From: Gammaproteobacteria bacterium | GTDB taxonomy: Bacteria; Pseudomonadota; Gammaproteobacteria; Burkholderiales; Burkholderiaceae_D | DNA length: 64,000 nucleotides | Assembly (NCBI GenBank): GCA_903970185.1 | Contig: CAJCIC010000002.1 | Location: forward strand, 1-64,000 | Direction of reading: 5' to 3' | Shown here: positions 9,491 to 17,879 of the stretch, piece by piece | Position numbering within the stretch: position 1 is the stretch's first letter | Layout: each line of letters begins with the position of its first letter | The notes under the pieces: model-generated | Database searches by the model: none | What the model saw: the letters and a program-made list of their open reading frames with translations, nothing else | What the model was told of the DNA's origin: nothing | Made by a program: the position numbers and the translations under genes

Positions 9491-10054
9491 ATGGAAATGG
9501 CCAGTGAGCAGTTGCTCGCGGTGTCCAAGGACAAGGCGTGGGCGGCTTTGAACGACCCTGAGATCCTGAAGGTTTCGATTCCGGGATGCGATGCCATCGA
9601 CAAGATTGGCGAGAACGAATACGAAGTGGCGCTGACCGCGGCGGTCGGACCGGTCAAGGCACGCTTTAAAGGCAAGATGCGGCTTGCCGATATTGCAGCA
9701 CCCGATTCGTATTCGATCCAGTTCGAAGGCCAGGGCGGCGCAGCAGGGCACGGCAAGGGATCAGCCAAGGTCAGCCTCGAAGAAGTCGGGCCGAACGAGA
9801 CCAAGCTGAGCTACACCGCGCAGGCGCAGGTGGGCGGAAAGATCGCGCAGATCGGCTCTCGCCTGGTCGACATGGCAGCGCAGAAAATGGCCAACGAATT
9901 CTTTGGTGCCTTCAACCAGGAACTGTCGCGCCGCTATCCAGGCGCAGCCACCGCGCCCTTGGCCGAGGAGCCCGAGACCAAGACCGAGGGCGGACTGAAG
10001 CGCACGCTCAACTGGTTCAAGGGGTCGGCGAAGGACGAGAAGCCCGAATCATAA
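9491..10054 (+). CDS. coxG: CoxG family SRPBCC protein
   Basis: About 187 residues with the CoxG family pattern: a ligand-cavity SRPBCC fold (DKAWAALNDPEILKVSIPGCDAI..GENEYEVAL, then VKARFKGKMRLADI) and a less conserved charged tail after residue 155. GGAGGAG at 9478-9484 gives better spacing to ATG 9491 than to ATG 9485, so the shorter start is preferred. CoxG is reported to help attach or assemble CO-dehydrogenase-type enzymes at the membrane. Some homologues bind lipids or quinones. It follows coxE by 27 bases and closes the cluster. Confidence 0.87.
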   Translation: MEMASEQLLAVSKDKAWAALNDPEILKVSIPGCDAIDKIGENEYEVALTAAVGPVKARFKGKMRLADIAAPDSYSIQFEGQGGAAGHGKGSAKVSLEEVGPNETKLSYTAQAQVGGKIAQIGSRLVDMAAQKMANEFFGAFNQELSRRYPGAATAPLAEEPETKTEGGLKRTLNWFKGSAKDEKPES

Positions 10055-10066
10055 CGAGCCGGACAG

Positions 10067-10096
10067 CAAAAAACCCGGGGCGACAAACATCGCCCC
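10067..10096 (-). terminator. Intrinsic terminator of the minus-strand secreted protein gene
   Basis: Read on the minus strand, GGGGCGA and TCGCCCC (10090-10096 with 10077-10083) form a seven-base-pair stem around TGTTTG, followed by GGG and six T residues. It lies 45 bases after the stop at 10141 and also sits between the convergent ends of that gene and coxG. Confidence 0.75.
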
Positions 10097-10140
10097 GATG
10101 GAACTGCGCGTGCCTTCGTCCAGAACGAGGCGAGGCCGGG

Positions 10141-10569
10141 CTAGCGTGTCGTGCCCATGCCGTTCTGGTTGGCCGGAACGCCAGGTCCCGAGCCCGCCAT
10201 GCCGGTCGTTGCGCCTTGCGGCGTGCCATCAGGCATGGACGCGCTGCCCCGGGACGTGCCGACACCGGAGTCGCCGGGATAGGCTGAGGGATACGTTGAC
10301 GGATACGGTGAAGGATAGGTCGAAGTCGTCGTGGTATAGCCGCTATCCTGCGTGCTCGCACTGCCGTTGCCGACCTTGCTTCTGACGCCGGTCTGCGGAC
10401 TGATCGGCGTCATGTTGGGGTTTTGCGACGGCGTGATATTGCCAAGGTCTTCGGTTTGCATCGGCGTCGAGTTGGCACTCGGCGTGCCGCCCGTAGTCGC
10501 CTGCTTAGCGAAGGCCGTAGCCGATGTGGCGATGATCAGGCAACCTGCAACAATTGATGCTCGCTTCAT
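10141..10569 (-). CDS. Secreted low-complexity protein, Ser/Thr/Pro/Gly-rich
   Basis: 142 residues. The start is ATG 10569, preceded on the minus strand by GAGGAG. Residues 1-21 form a signal peptide (MKRASIVAGCLIIATSATAFA, likely cut after AFA). The mature part is almost free of hydrophobic core and is rich in Ser, Thr, Pro, Gly, Gln and Asn. A short tandem repeat of the type TYPSPYPSTYPSAYPG lies near residue 90. I do not recognise a family. The composition suggests a disordered periplasmic or extracellular protein. It has its own terminator and stands apart from the cox cluster. Confidence 0.6.
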   Translation of the reverse strand: MKRASIVAGCLIIATSATAFAKQATTGGTPSANSTPMQTEDLGNITPSQNPNMTPISPQTGVRSKVGNGSASTQDSGYTTTTSTYPSPYPSTYPSAYPGDSGVGTSRGSASMPDGTPQGATTGMAGSGPGVPANQNGMGTTR

Positions 10570-10753
10570 GATGAATTCTCCTCGGTGATGTGCAAAAGTG
10601 CTGCCGCGAATGGCGCTGATGGAAAGCCATCCGGGCACCCCTTCATTTTTGGCAATCGTCGTGCCTACTGCGCGAGGACGGATCATTTGTGCAGGTTCGC
10701 GCAAATGCGCTGCGCCTTGCCGTAGCGGCTGCGCAAGACCAAAGGCCTAAAGA

Positions 10754-11230
10754 CTATTTGCTCTTTGGCGCGAGCATCGTGCCGCGGCAGTCTTCGCTAC
10801 CACAACGGCACTCGAACTCCTTTTTCAGTTTCTTGGTGTAGCGCGCATCAATTTCGAGGCCGTAGTCGTAGGTCAACTCTTCACCTTCTGCAATGTCGCG
10901 AAGGGCAATGATGAAGACCCGCTGCGCGCCATCTTCCTCGAGCAGTTCGGCTTCGCAGTTCGGCGCGCAGCCGTGGTTGATCCAGCGGGCGTTGTTGCCG
11001 TTGGCATTGCCATCGATCACGGTCTCGTCATCGACGGTGAAATAGAAGGTGTGATTGGGCTGTTGCGGGTCGTGGGGATGACGCCTGAGTGCCTCGGGCC
11101 AGTCGATGCGCTCGCCGGCGTATTCGATGATGCGCTGTCCGGCCTTGATCTTGCGCCGCGCGTAGACGCCGCGGCCGTGGATACCCGAACGTTTGACCTT
11201 GACGAGTTTGGCGGACTTCTCTGGTTTCAT
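10754..11230 (-). CDS. SET-domain lysine methyltransferase-like protein
   Basis: 158 residues from ATG 11230. It is a minimal SET domain: KRSGIHGRGVYARRKIKAGQRIIEYAGERI at the start, then WINHGCAPNCEAEL (the NHxCxPNC pseudoknot motif), GEELTYDYG, and a post-SET cysteine cluster CRCGSEDCRG near the end. All residues expected for S-adenosylmethionine and lysine binding appear to be present. Bacterial SET proteins of this length occur in several proteobacteria, and their substrates are mostly unknown. The preceding intergenic stretch shows no partner gene. Confidence 0.85.
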   Translation of the reverse strand: MKPEKSAKLVKVKRSGIHGRGVYARRKIKAGQRIIEYAGERIDWPEALRRHPHDPQQPNHTFYFTVDDETVIDGNANGNNARWINHGCAPNCEAELLEEDGAQRVFIIALRDIAEGEELTYDYGLEIDARYTKKLKKEFECRCGSEDCRGTMLAPKSK

Positions 11231-11330
11231 GGCGGCGAGGAAGAGAGCATTGCGAGGCGCAGTGTAGCGAAGATTGCCCACGCAAGCGCAGGACGCGAAG
11301 ACAGAAGCGAGGGTCGTGCCAGCGGCGCGC

Positions 11331-12491
11331 TCAGCTCGCGCGCGCAACTTCATCGGGTAGCGCCGTGACGAGGCGCATTGCATCTGCCCGGGTGCTGTAG
11401 AGATGCAGCGAGATACGCGCGAAGGGCCGGTGGTTGTGAAGACCGACCGGGATTTCGATTCGATGGCGCTCAAACAGCGCCGCGCGCACGCGTTCGGCAT
11501 CGCAAGGCGGAAGCGGTATGGCGACCATCGGTCCAAGGGCTGACGCCTGCGCAATCGGCGCGATGCCGAATCGCCCGCAGAGGATTAGCGCCGTCTCAAG
11601 CGCCAGGGCGCGACAGTCTTCACGCTTTTTTCGCCAGTCATGGGCCGCCAGAAAGTCGATCGCCCTGGGCACGCTCAAGAACGCCGACGGATCGCGCGTG
11701 CCAAGCCACTGCAGGCGTTCTTCGAGTGCGCCCGTGCCGGTGTAAAGGCGCCGTGGCGAATCGTCGCCCTGGGCCACATAGCCCCAGCTGATGACCGGTG
11801 CTGCCAGCGTATCCTGAAGGTCCGGGGCGACGTACAGGAAGCCAGCGCCCTTGGGCGCGCACATCCACTTGTGACAGTTACCCGTGTAGAAGTGAGCGCC
11901 AAGGGCATCAAGATCCAATTCGAGAAATGCCGGCGCGTGGGCGCCATCGATGACGACGATGATGCCCCTCTCGCGCGCAACGCCAATCAGTTCCTCGATG
12001 GGCAAGATGAGCGCGGTAGACGAGGTCACGTGACTCAGAAAAAGCACGCGCGTTTTCGTCGTCATGGCGTTTTTCATGTCGGCAGCAAAGGCGTGCGCAT
12101 CAAAGGGCAGCCTGACCGGGATGCGTCTGTAGGTCGCGCCCTGGCGCTGGCAGAAGATGTCCCAGGCGGCATCGCAGGCGCCGTATTCGAGATCGCAGGC
12201 AAGCACTTCATCGCCAGGCGAAAGCGCAATCGAGTGCGCCGCGATGTTCACGCCCGTGGTTGCGTTCTCGACGAAAATCAGATTGGACGCGCGTGTGCCA
12301 AGAAAGTCGGCAAGTGCAGCGCGTGCCGCAGAAAGGAGCAGCGCCGAGCGCCTGCCGAGGAACTCGCACGGGTTTTTCTCCATCTCGTCCTGCAGTGCAC
12401 GCTGGTGGTTGAGCACCTCGATCGGACAGGCGCCAAACGAGCCGTGGTTCAGAAAAGTCAGTTCCGGATCAATCAGGAAATGCTGCCGCAT
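11331..12491 (-). CDS. Class V PLP-dependent aminotransferase (isopenicillin-N-epimerase-like)
   Basis: 386 residues. The N-terminus, LTFLNHGSFGACPIEVL, is typical of the isopenicillin N epimerase-like branch of class V enzymes. The cofactor lysine is in FYTGNCHKWMCAPKGAGFL, with the aspartate-histidine pair VVIDGAHAPA upstream and the SHVTSSTALILPI stretch between. The C-terminal domain ends HNHRPFARISLHLYST. The actual substrate (epimerase, cysteine desulfurase-like or other) cannot be read from sequence. It is transcribed toward the SET gene with a 100-base gap and is divergent from the Ada/AlkA gene. Confidence 0.83.
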   Translation of the reverse strand: MRQHFLIDPELTFLNHGSFGACPIEVLNHQRALQDEMEKNPCEFLGRRSALLLSAARAALADFLGTRASNLIFVENATTGVNIAAHSIALSPGDEVLACDLEYGACDAAWDIFCQRQGATYRRIPVRLPFDAHAFAADMKNAMTTKTRVLFLSHVTSSTALILPIEELIGVARERGIIVVIDGAHAPAFLELDLDALGAHFYTGNCHKWMCAPKGAGFLYVAPDLQDTLAAPVISWGYVAQGDDSPRRLYTGTGALEERLQWLGTRDPSAFLSVPRAIDFLAAHDWRKKREDCRALALETALILCGRFGIAPIAQASALGPMVAIPLPPCDAERVRAALFERHRIEIPVGLHNHRPFARISLHLYSTRADAMRLVTALPDEVARAS

Positions 12492-12588
12492 GAGACGCTG
12501 CCAGAAAGACGAGTGCGCTATCGTAGCCGCACTTTGGTCGTGTCCGAAAACGGCTAGACTCTCACTCCGGCTTGCGTTTCAATGGGAC

Positions 12589-14082
12589 ATGGACCAGGCC
12601 TCACTGGAATTCGAAAGCTGCTATCGCGCGATCTTAGTGCGCGATGCACGCTTTGATGGCATGTTCTACACCGCCGTGTCGAGCACGGGCATCTATTGCC
12701 GCCCGGTGTGCCCGGCGAAAACGCCACGGCGCGGCAACTGCTCGTTCTACCTGACTGCAGCTGCCGCCGAGCGCGCCGGCTTTCGGCCCTGTTTGCGCTG
12801 CCGTCCCGAGCTTGCTCCAGGGCGCGCGGACTTCTCGGAAACCATGGCGTGGTCGATCTATTGCCGGCTCGCAGAAGGGGCGCTTGACCATGGCTCGGTC
12901 GAGGCGCTGGCCCGTGACATCGGCATGTCCAGCCGCCACATGCGCCGACTTCTGCTGGATCACTTCGGCGTCACGCCGATTGAGGTTGCGCAAACGCAAA
13001 GATTGCTGTTTGCCAAGAAGCTCCTGCACGAAACCGGCCTGCCGATGCTTGAGGTCGCGCTCGCTTCGGGTTTTGCAAGCCTCAGGCGTTTTAACGCGGC
13101 CTTCATCGAGAGCTACCACATGTCGCCAAGCGCGCTCAGGCGCGAAAGGACGCACATGCTGCCCGAAGGCGACGTCGTGACCTTGAGGTTGAGCTACCGG
13201 CCGCCGCTTGATTGGCCGTACTGGCTTCAATGCCTCGAGTTGCGCGCGATAGTCGGCATCGAAGCCGTAGCGGCGGGCGTCTATCGCCGCACGCTGAGAA
13301 TGACAAGCGGCGCGAAAACGCTTACCGGCTGGTTCGAGGTCTGCGCGGATGCAAAGCGCCATGTGCTCGTCGTTAAGGTGCCGCGCCACCTCAGCGCGTG
13401 CCTTGTGCCGCTGTCGCAGCGCGTCAGGCAGCTGTTCGACCTCGATGCCAATCCGCGACTGATCGCCGAGCAACTCAAGAACGCGACCCTGATCGGGCCG
13501 CATCTGAAGGACGCAAGCCGGCTTCGCGTGCCCGGTGCCTGGGACGCCTTCGAGTTGGGCATTCGCGCCGTGCTCGGCCAGCAGGTCAGCGTGCGCGGCG
13601 CCTCGACGCTTGCGCAACGGCTTGCCCAGCGCTATTGCGATGCGCTAGAAGACGCACCCGCGGGCCTTGCGTACCTGCCGCCCGAGCCCGTGCGGATCGC
13701 CGCGATTAACGCCGCGGAGCTCGCCTCAATCGGCGTGCCAAGGAGCCGGGCCGTGACGCTTGTCGAATTTGCCCGCTTTGCAGCCCAGGGGGGCCTGGTT
13801 TTCCCGTTTGGCGCCAAGCTTGGCGATATCGTCGCACGTCTGAAACAGGTCCCGGGCATTGGCGACTGGACGGCGCACTACATCGCCATGCGGGCGTTGC
13901 GCCAGGCGGATGCCTTTCCCTCGGGCGATCTGGGCCTGCGCCACGCAGCCGCGCGACTGTCAGGCCATGCGGGAAAACCGCTGTCGGCACGCGCATTGAA
14001 CCAACTCTCGGAAAACTGGAGGCCGTGGCGGGCGTACGCTGCGAGCCAGCTCTGGTCGTCCTTGGCAAAGGAATTGTCGTGA
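12589..14082 (+). CDS. alkA: Ada/AlkA bifunctional DNA alkylation repair protein
   Basis: 497 residues from ATG 12589. The N-terminal Ada module has zinc-type cysteines C37, C41, C68 and C71 (IYCRPVCPAKTP and FRPCLRCRPE), so one can act as the methylphosphotriester acceptor. An AraC-type DNA-binding region follows (about residues 85-185: LARDIGMSSRHMRRLLLDHFG, ALASGFASLRRFNAAF). Then comes an AlkA-like glycosylase with LGQQVSVRGASTLAQRLA and the helix-hairpin-helix VPGIGDWTAHYIAMRAL, with the catalytic aspartate in FPSGDLGLRHA. It senses methyl damage, can act as an activator, and removes alkylated bases. The stop overlaps the ogt start, so repair functions are coupled. Confidence 0.9.
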   Translation: MDQASLEFESCYRAILVRDARFDGMFYTAVSSTGIYCRPVCPAKTPRRGNCSFYLTAAAAERAGFRPCLRCRPELAPGRADFSETMAWSIYCRLAEGALDHGSVEALARDIGMSSRHMRRLLLDHFGVTPIEVAQTQRLLFAKKLLHETGLPMLEVALASGFASLRRFNAAFIESYHMSPSALRRERTHMLPEGDVVTLRLSYRPPLDWPYWLQCLELRAIVGIEAVAAGVYRRTLRMTSGAKTLTGWFEVCADAKRHVLVVKVPRHLSACLVPLSQRVRQLFDLDANPRLIAEQLKNATLIGPHLKDASRLRVPGAWDAFELGIRAVLGQQVSVRGASTLAQRLAQRYCDALEDAPAGLAYLPPEPVRIAAINAAELASIGVPRSRAVTLVEFARFAAQGGLVFPFGAKLGDIVARLKQVPGIGDWTAHYIAMRALRQADAFPSGDLGLRHAAARLSGHAGKPLSARALNQLSENWRPWRAYAASQLWSSLAKELS

Positions 14083-14600
14083 CACTTTCAACGACCGTGT
14101 ATCGCAGCCCGATTGGCCCCTTGACCCTGGTGGCCAGCGAGAAGGGGCTTTGCGGCCTGTATTTTGACCAAGCCAGGCACCAAATTGAGCGCGGCGCGCA
14201 GGTCGATGACGCGCCCTTTCATCATGTGGTGGCCCAGCTTGACGACTATTTTGCCGGCAGGCGTGAACGCTTTGAGGTCGAGCTTGACCTTGTCGGGACC
14301 GAATTCCAGCGCTCGGTCTGGCGCGCCCTGCTTCTGATTCCCTATGGAGAGACGATGAGCTACGGTGAGCTTGCACGCCATCTGGGCAAGCCCAAGGCCA
14401 TGCGTGCCGTGGGGCTCGCCAATGGGCGCAATCCGGTTGCCGTCATCGTTCCATGTCATCGCGTGATTGGTGCTGACGGCTCGCTGACCGGGTTTGGCGG
14501 CGGCCTTGCGCGCAAACGCTTCCTGCTCGAACTCGAGCAGCGCGATTTTTGCCTCAGCGCCGATCGCACCGCAATGCCGCTTTCGCGGGCGCTGGCGTGA
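14079..14600 (+). CDS. ogt: Methylated-DNA--[protein]-cysteine S-methyltransferase
   Basis: 173 residues from a GTG at 14079 that overlaps the previous stop (GTGA). The Ogt family signature is complete: GTEFQRSVWRALLLIPYGETMSYGELA, then the acceptor motif PCHRVIG with the active cysteine at residue 126, and GFGGGLARKRFLLELE. It removes methyl groups from O6-methylguanine and is consumed in doing so. Together with the upstream Ada/AlkA fusion it recreates the full Ada functions in two polypeptides. Confidence 0.93.
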   Translation: MTLSTTVYRSPIGPLTLVASEKGLCGLYFDQARHQIERGAQVDDAPFHHVVAQLDDYFAGRRERFEVELDLVGTEFQRSVWRALLLIPYGETMSYGELARHLGKPKAMRAVGLANGRNPVAVIVPCHRVIGADGSLTGFGGGLARKRFLLELEQRDFCLSADRTAMPLSRALA

Positions 14601-14629
14601 CGCGCCTGCGGATATGCTAGTTTCTTGGG

Positions 14630-15562
14630 ATGCCCAAGAAACTCGATCTCAATCTTCTTCAGACCCTTGAAGCACTGCTCGCCGAGCGCAACGTGACGCG
14701 CGCTGCCTTGCGGCTGCATACGACGCAGCCGGCATTGTCAGCGCAGCTTGCCCGCCTGCGCTCGATGTTTGGCGATCCCCTTTTCATTCCCGGATCGCGT
14801 GGCATGACGCCAACCCCGCGCGCACTCGAATTGCAGCCGCAGATCACGCAATTGATGGCATCGCTTCGCGCTGTCGTGCATCCGACCCGTTTCGATCCTG
14901 CAACGTCGGCCGAGACCATCCTGATTGCAGCCACGGACTCGACCCAGTTTCTGCTCGCTGCAACCGTAGCGGAGCTGCACGCCGCGGCGCCGTTCCTGAA
15001 ACTCGGCACGATGCCGGTCATGCGCCTTGCCAAACCCGAGATCGAACGCTATCTCGCCACAGGACAGCTCGATATCGTCATCGGACTGACCGTGCTTTTT
15101 CCCGACGATTTGCGCGTGCGCGAAATCAGCCAGGACGATTACGTCTGCGTCATGCGGCTTGATCATCCCTTTAGGAAGCCGACGCTCTCGATCAACGATT
15201 TCTGCAGCTTCGAGCACGTTTTCATGTCACCGCTTGGCGGTGAATTTTCCGGCGATGTCGACGCCGCGCTGCTCGAACTTGGCCGCGAGCGCACGGTGAT
15301 CGCGTCCGTGCCAAGCGCGCTGGTTGCCACTCGCGTGCTTGAGACCAGCGACTTCGTCGCGGTATTCCCAAGCGCCCTGGCGCGCCGTGAGTCGCACCTT
15401 CTGAAGAGCTACCCGTTGCCGGTGACGATCCCGAAGCTGAAGCTGGCCATGGCCTGGCACGAGCGGACCCATCTCAACCCCGCTCACCAGTGGCTTCGCG
15501 AGCGTCTGATCAAGGCGTTGCAGCAATCCGTGAAGCCAGACCCTGACAAAGAAGCCCCCTGA
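14630..15562 (+). CDS. LysR-family transcriptional regulator
   Basis: 310 residues. The N-terminal winged helix is LDLNLLQTLEALLAERNVTRAALRLHTTQPALSAQLARLRSMFGDPLF, close to the NodD/LinR-like subgroup, followed by the periplasmic-binding-like effector domain (ILIAATDSTQFLLAATVAEL..., YVCVMRLDHP, SALVATRVLETSDFVAVFP). The target is unknown. It lies after ogt with a 29-base gap, and a hairpin terminator follows it. No divergent gene shares its promoter, so it is not the classic LysR arrangement. Confidence 0.9.
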   Translation: MPKKLDLNLLQTLEALLAERNVTRAALRLHTTQPALSAQLARLRSMFGDPLFIPGSRGMTPTPRALELQPQITQLMASLRAVVHPTRFDPATSAETILIAATDSTQFLLAATVAELHAAAPFLKLGTMPVMRLAKPEIERYLATGQLDIVIGLTVLFPDDLRVREISQDDYVCVMRLDHPFRKPTLSINDFCSFEHVFMSPLGGEFSGDVDAALLELGRERTVIASVPSALVATRVLETSDFVAVFPSALARRESHLLKSYPLPVTIPKLKLAMAWHERTHLNPAHQWLRERLIKALQQSVKPDPDKEAP

Positions 15563-15649
15563 GGCGACAGGCGTTAGCTTGCGAAGTCCTGCGACCGGGG
15601 CTTGGCCGATCTGCTGGCAGCCGCACGCCAACTTCGAGGGGCGCGGCGA

Positions 15650-15672
15650 CTTGCGTGGTACGCAAGGTTTTT
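15650..15672 (+). terminator. Probable intrinsic terminator after the LysR gene
   Basis: CTTGCG (15650-15655) and CGCAAG (15661-15666) form a six-base-pair stem around TGGTA, followed by G and five T residues. It sits in the short gap between the convergent LysR gene and the adenylate cyclase gene. Confidence 0.55.
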
Positions 15673-15686
15673 GCACAAGCTGTCGT

Positions 15687-17636
15687 TCAGGCTGCGACAT
15701 CGACGAAGTACATGTCGATCTCACCTTTTCCCTTCATCTCGATTTTTCCGCGATAGGTCGCCCGATGCGTCGCTTTGATCAGATCGAAGGTGTAGGCGGA
15801 TACGTTCAGGCGACCCGGCTCGCCACTGCTTTCCATCCGGCTCGCGATATTCACGGTATCGCCAAAGACGTCGAAAGCGAATTTGGTCTTGCCGACGATT
15901 CCGGCAACGACCGCGCCGGAATGGATGCCGGCGCGCATGCCCCATTTGATCGAGGAGGTCTTGTTTCGCTCGTCGATGAATGAAAGCATGCGAAGCGCAG
16001 CGCCTACGCAGCGCTCGGCGTGATCAGGAGCGGGCTCGGGCAGTCCCGCTGCGACCATGTAGGAGTCTCCAATGGTCTTGATCTTCTCGACGCCGTGTGC
16101 AAGGAGAATCTCGTCGAACTCTTGAAAGATCTCGTTTAGCTCATCCACGAGCCTTGCCGCAGGCAAGGCCGAGACCGTCGATGTGAAATTGCGGAAATCC
16201 GTGAACAGGATCGACGCATCGTCATAGCGCCTTGGCCGGGAATATCCTGTCGCTTTCAATTCCGCTGCGATCTCGGCGGGCAGCACGGTAAGAAGCAGCT
16301 GGTCGGATTTCTGCTTTTCGTCGTTGAGCTCGCGCGTGCGCGCGGCAACGTCGATTTCCAACTGCTCCTTCTGGGAATTGACCAGAATTTCGCGATCGCG
16401 CAGGTTGCTGATCGTTTGATCGGCGACGGTTTGCATGAGCGTCTTGACCCGGTCAGAAAGCGCCAGGGAAAACAGGATGGCCTCGAGCAGCGAGCCGAGA
16501 AAGACCGTTCTGAACGAAATGGCACGTCCCCAGCTGCCTCGTGCGTAGTCAAAATCGATGAATCCGAAGTCATGTGCAACCTGGATCAGCTCGCCGATGC
16601 AAAGCACGCTCTGGGCCACCAGGAAATAGCGGGCCGGACGATAGCCACGGGCAAGGCACAGGGTCGAGGCAACGATGCCAAGCGGGGCGGGGAGCGAATA
16701 GCCGAGGTATGACGCAGCGTTCCAATAGTCAAGGCCAAAGGCGCCAGCCGCAACCGCCAAGGCGCCAATGATGACCGGTATGGCCCAGAGCCAGTCGAAG
16801 CGGGGCAGGCGTGTGCGTGTGTCAAGGAAGCTGCGTGCAAACGCAACCAGGCAGAGCCACATGAGGCATTGCGAGCCATATTGACATGTGACGCGCAAGA
16901 GCGGATGCCCGGTAAAGATGAGTGCCGTAAACTCGGCCTGCGTGTCATAGGCGAAAGACGAGAACGCCATGAATAGAAGGTAGGCGACATACCAGTAATA
17001 GCTCGAGCTGCGCGAAGTCAGTGCGACGAGGAAGTTGTAAAGCGCAAGTGTCATGAGGCCGCCAACGAGCAGGCCGTTCATGACATCGTCGCGTCGGCCG
17101 TCTTCGAGCGCCTTGGCCGCTGACTGCACGCGCATTGCGGGATCCGCGTCCCACGGAAAGACCTTTGCCCTCTGCGTACGGGCAACGAGTTTCACGCGCT
17201 CGCCCTTGCCCAGGGAAAAGTCGCCGGTTGCGTCGTGGGCAGGCCGAGGGGCCATGGTACCGGTCGAGCGCAATTGCCTGACGGTGCCGTCTTCACGCTC
17301 GATCCAGGTGTCCACAAGGTCCGCATACACGGTGAGCGTGATCTCCTGGTCCCGATCGAAACCGCTCTTTAGGCTCATCCCAACCCAGCATCCTTCAGGG
17401 TCGCAGGGCTGGCTTGAGGGCGAAGCGTGCGGCTGGTCGAATTCCTTTAGCGCCTGATCCAATGTCATCGTCTGCGCTGCACCCAGGACGATCATGTTGC
17501 CTTTTTCTAGCTCGAAGGTGGCAGACGACTGATCGTGCAGAATCACCGCCGACTGCGCCCACGTCATGGCGGGATCAAGAATCGCGAGGAGAACGGCAAC
17601 GAGGCGCGGCAGAACCAAACAGAGCGTTCTGTACAT
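15687..17636 (-). CDS. Membrane adenylate cyclase with 7TMR-DISM sensor
   Basis: 649 residues from ATG 17636. Order of parts: signal peptide (about 1-28), a periplasmic domain of the 7TMR-DISM type (about 30-190), seven hydrophobic segments (about 195-400), a coiled-coil linker (DREILVNSQKEQLEIDVAARTRELNDEKQK) and a class III cyclase domain. In the cyclase, FTDFRNF and TIGDSYM supply the two metal aspartates, KIKTIGD the adenine-contacting lysine, and DVFGDTVNIASRM the adenine-side aspartate plus the transition-state Asn and Arg. The catalytic set is complete and fits ATP rather than GTP. It probably makes cAMP in response to an extracytoplasmic ligand. It stands alone on the minus strand. 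Confidence 0.88.
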   Translation of the reverse strand: MYRTLCLVLPRLVAVLLAILDPAMTWAQSAVILHDQSSATFELEKGNMIVLGAAQTMTLDQALKEFDQPHASPSSQPCDPEGCWVGMSLKSGFDRDQEITLTVYADLVDTWIEREDGTVRQLRSTGTMAPRPAHDATGDFSLGKGERVKLVARTQRAKVFPWDADPAMRVQSAAKALEDGRRDDVMNGLLVGGLMTLALYNFLVALTSRSSSYYWYVAYLLFMAFSSFAYDTQAEFTALIFTGHPLLRVTCQYGSQCLMWLCLVAFARSFLDTRTRLPRFDWLWAIPVIIGALAVAAGAFGLDYWNAASYLGYSLPAPLGIVASTLCLARGYRPARYFLVAQSVLCIGELIQVAHDFGFIDFDYARGSWGRAISFRTVFLGSLLEAILFSLALSDRVKTLMQTVADQTISNLRDREILVNSQKEQLEIDVAARTRELNDEKQKSDQLLLTVLPAEIAAELKATGYSRPRRYDDASILFTDFRNFTSTVSALPAARLVDELNEIFQEFDEILLAHGVEKIKTIGDSYMVAAGLPEPAPDHAERCVGAALRMLSFIDERNKTSSIKWGMRAGIHSGAVVAGIVGKTKFAFDVFGDTVNIASRMESSGEPGRLNVSAYTFDLIKATHRATYRGKIEMKGKGEIDMYFVDVAA

Positions 17637-17752
17637 GAGGCAATTCTTCGCAGGGCTGGATATCGCCGCACATACTGTCAAATTGTTGCTAGCCATGCAA
17701 TTGCAGGATGGGCGATGACGTCGGTTGGCAACGACATCACCTTGCGGCGGCC

Positions 17753-17786
17753 AAAAAAAAGGCCCGCGCGGGGAAAGGCGCGGGCC
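17753..17786 (-). terminator. Intrinsic terminator of the liv operon
   Basis: Read on the minus strand, GGCCCGCGC and GCGCGGGCC (17778-17786 with 17761-17769) form a nine-base-pair GC stem with an eight-base loop, followed directly by eight T residues (17760-17753). It lies about 95 bases after livM and about 117 bases before the cyclase start, so it ends the ABC-transporter transcript cleanly. Confidence 0.9.
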
Positions 17787-17879
17787 CAAGCAGCACTTTT
17801 GGAGAGGTGCTGTGCGACTGGGAAGAGGGGCGTGCGAGCACGCACCCAAGGCTTCTACGAAGAGGAGCACCCGTTGGAT

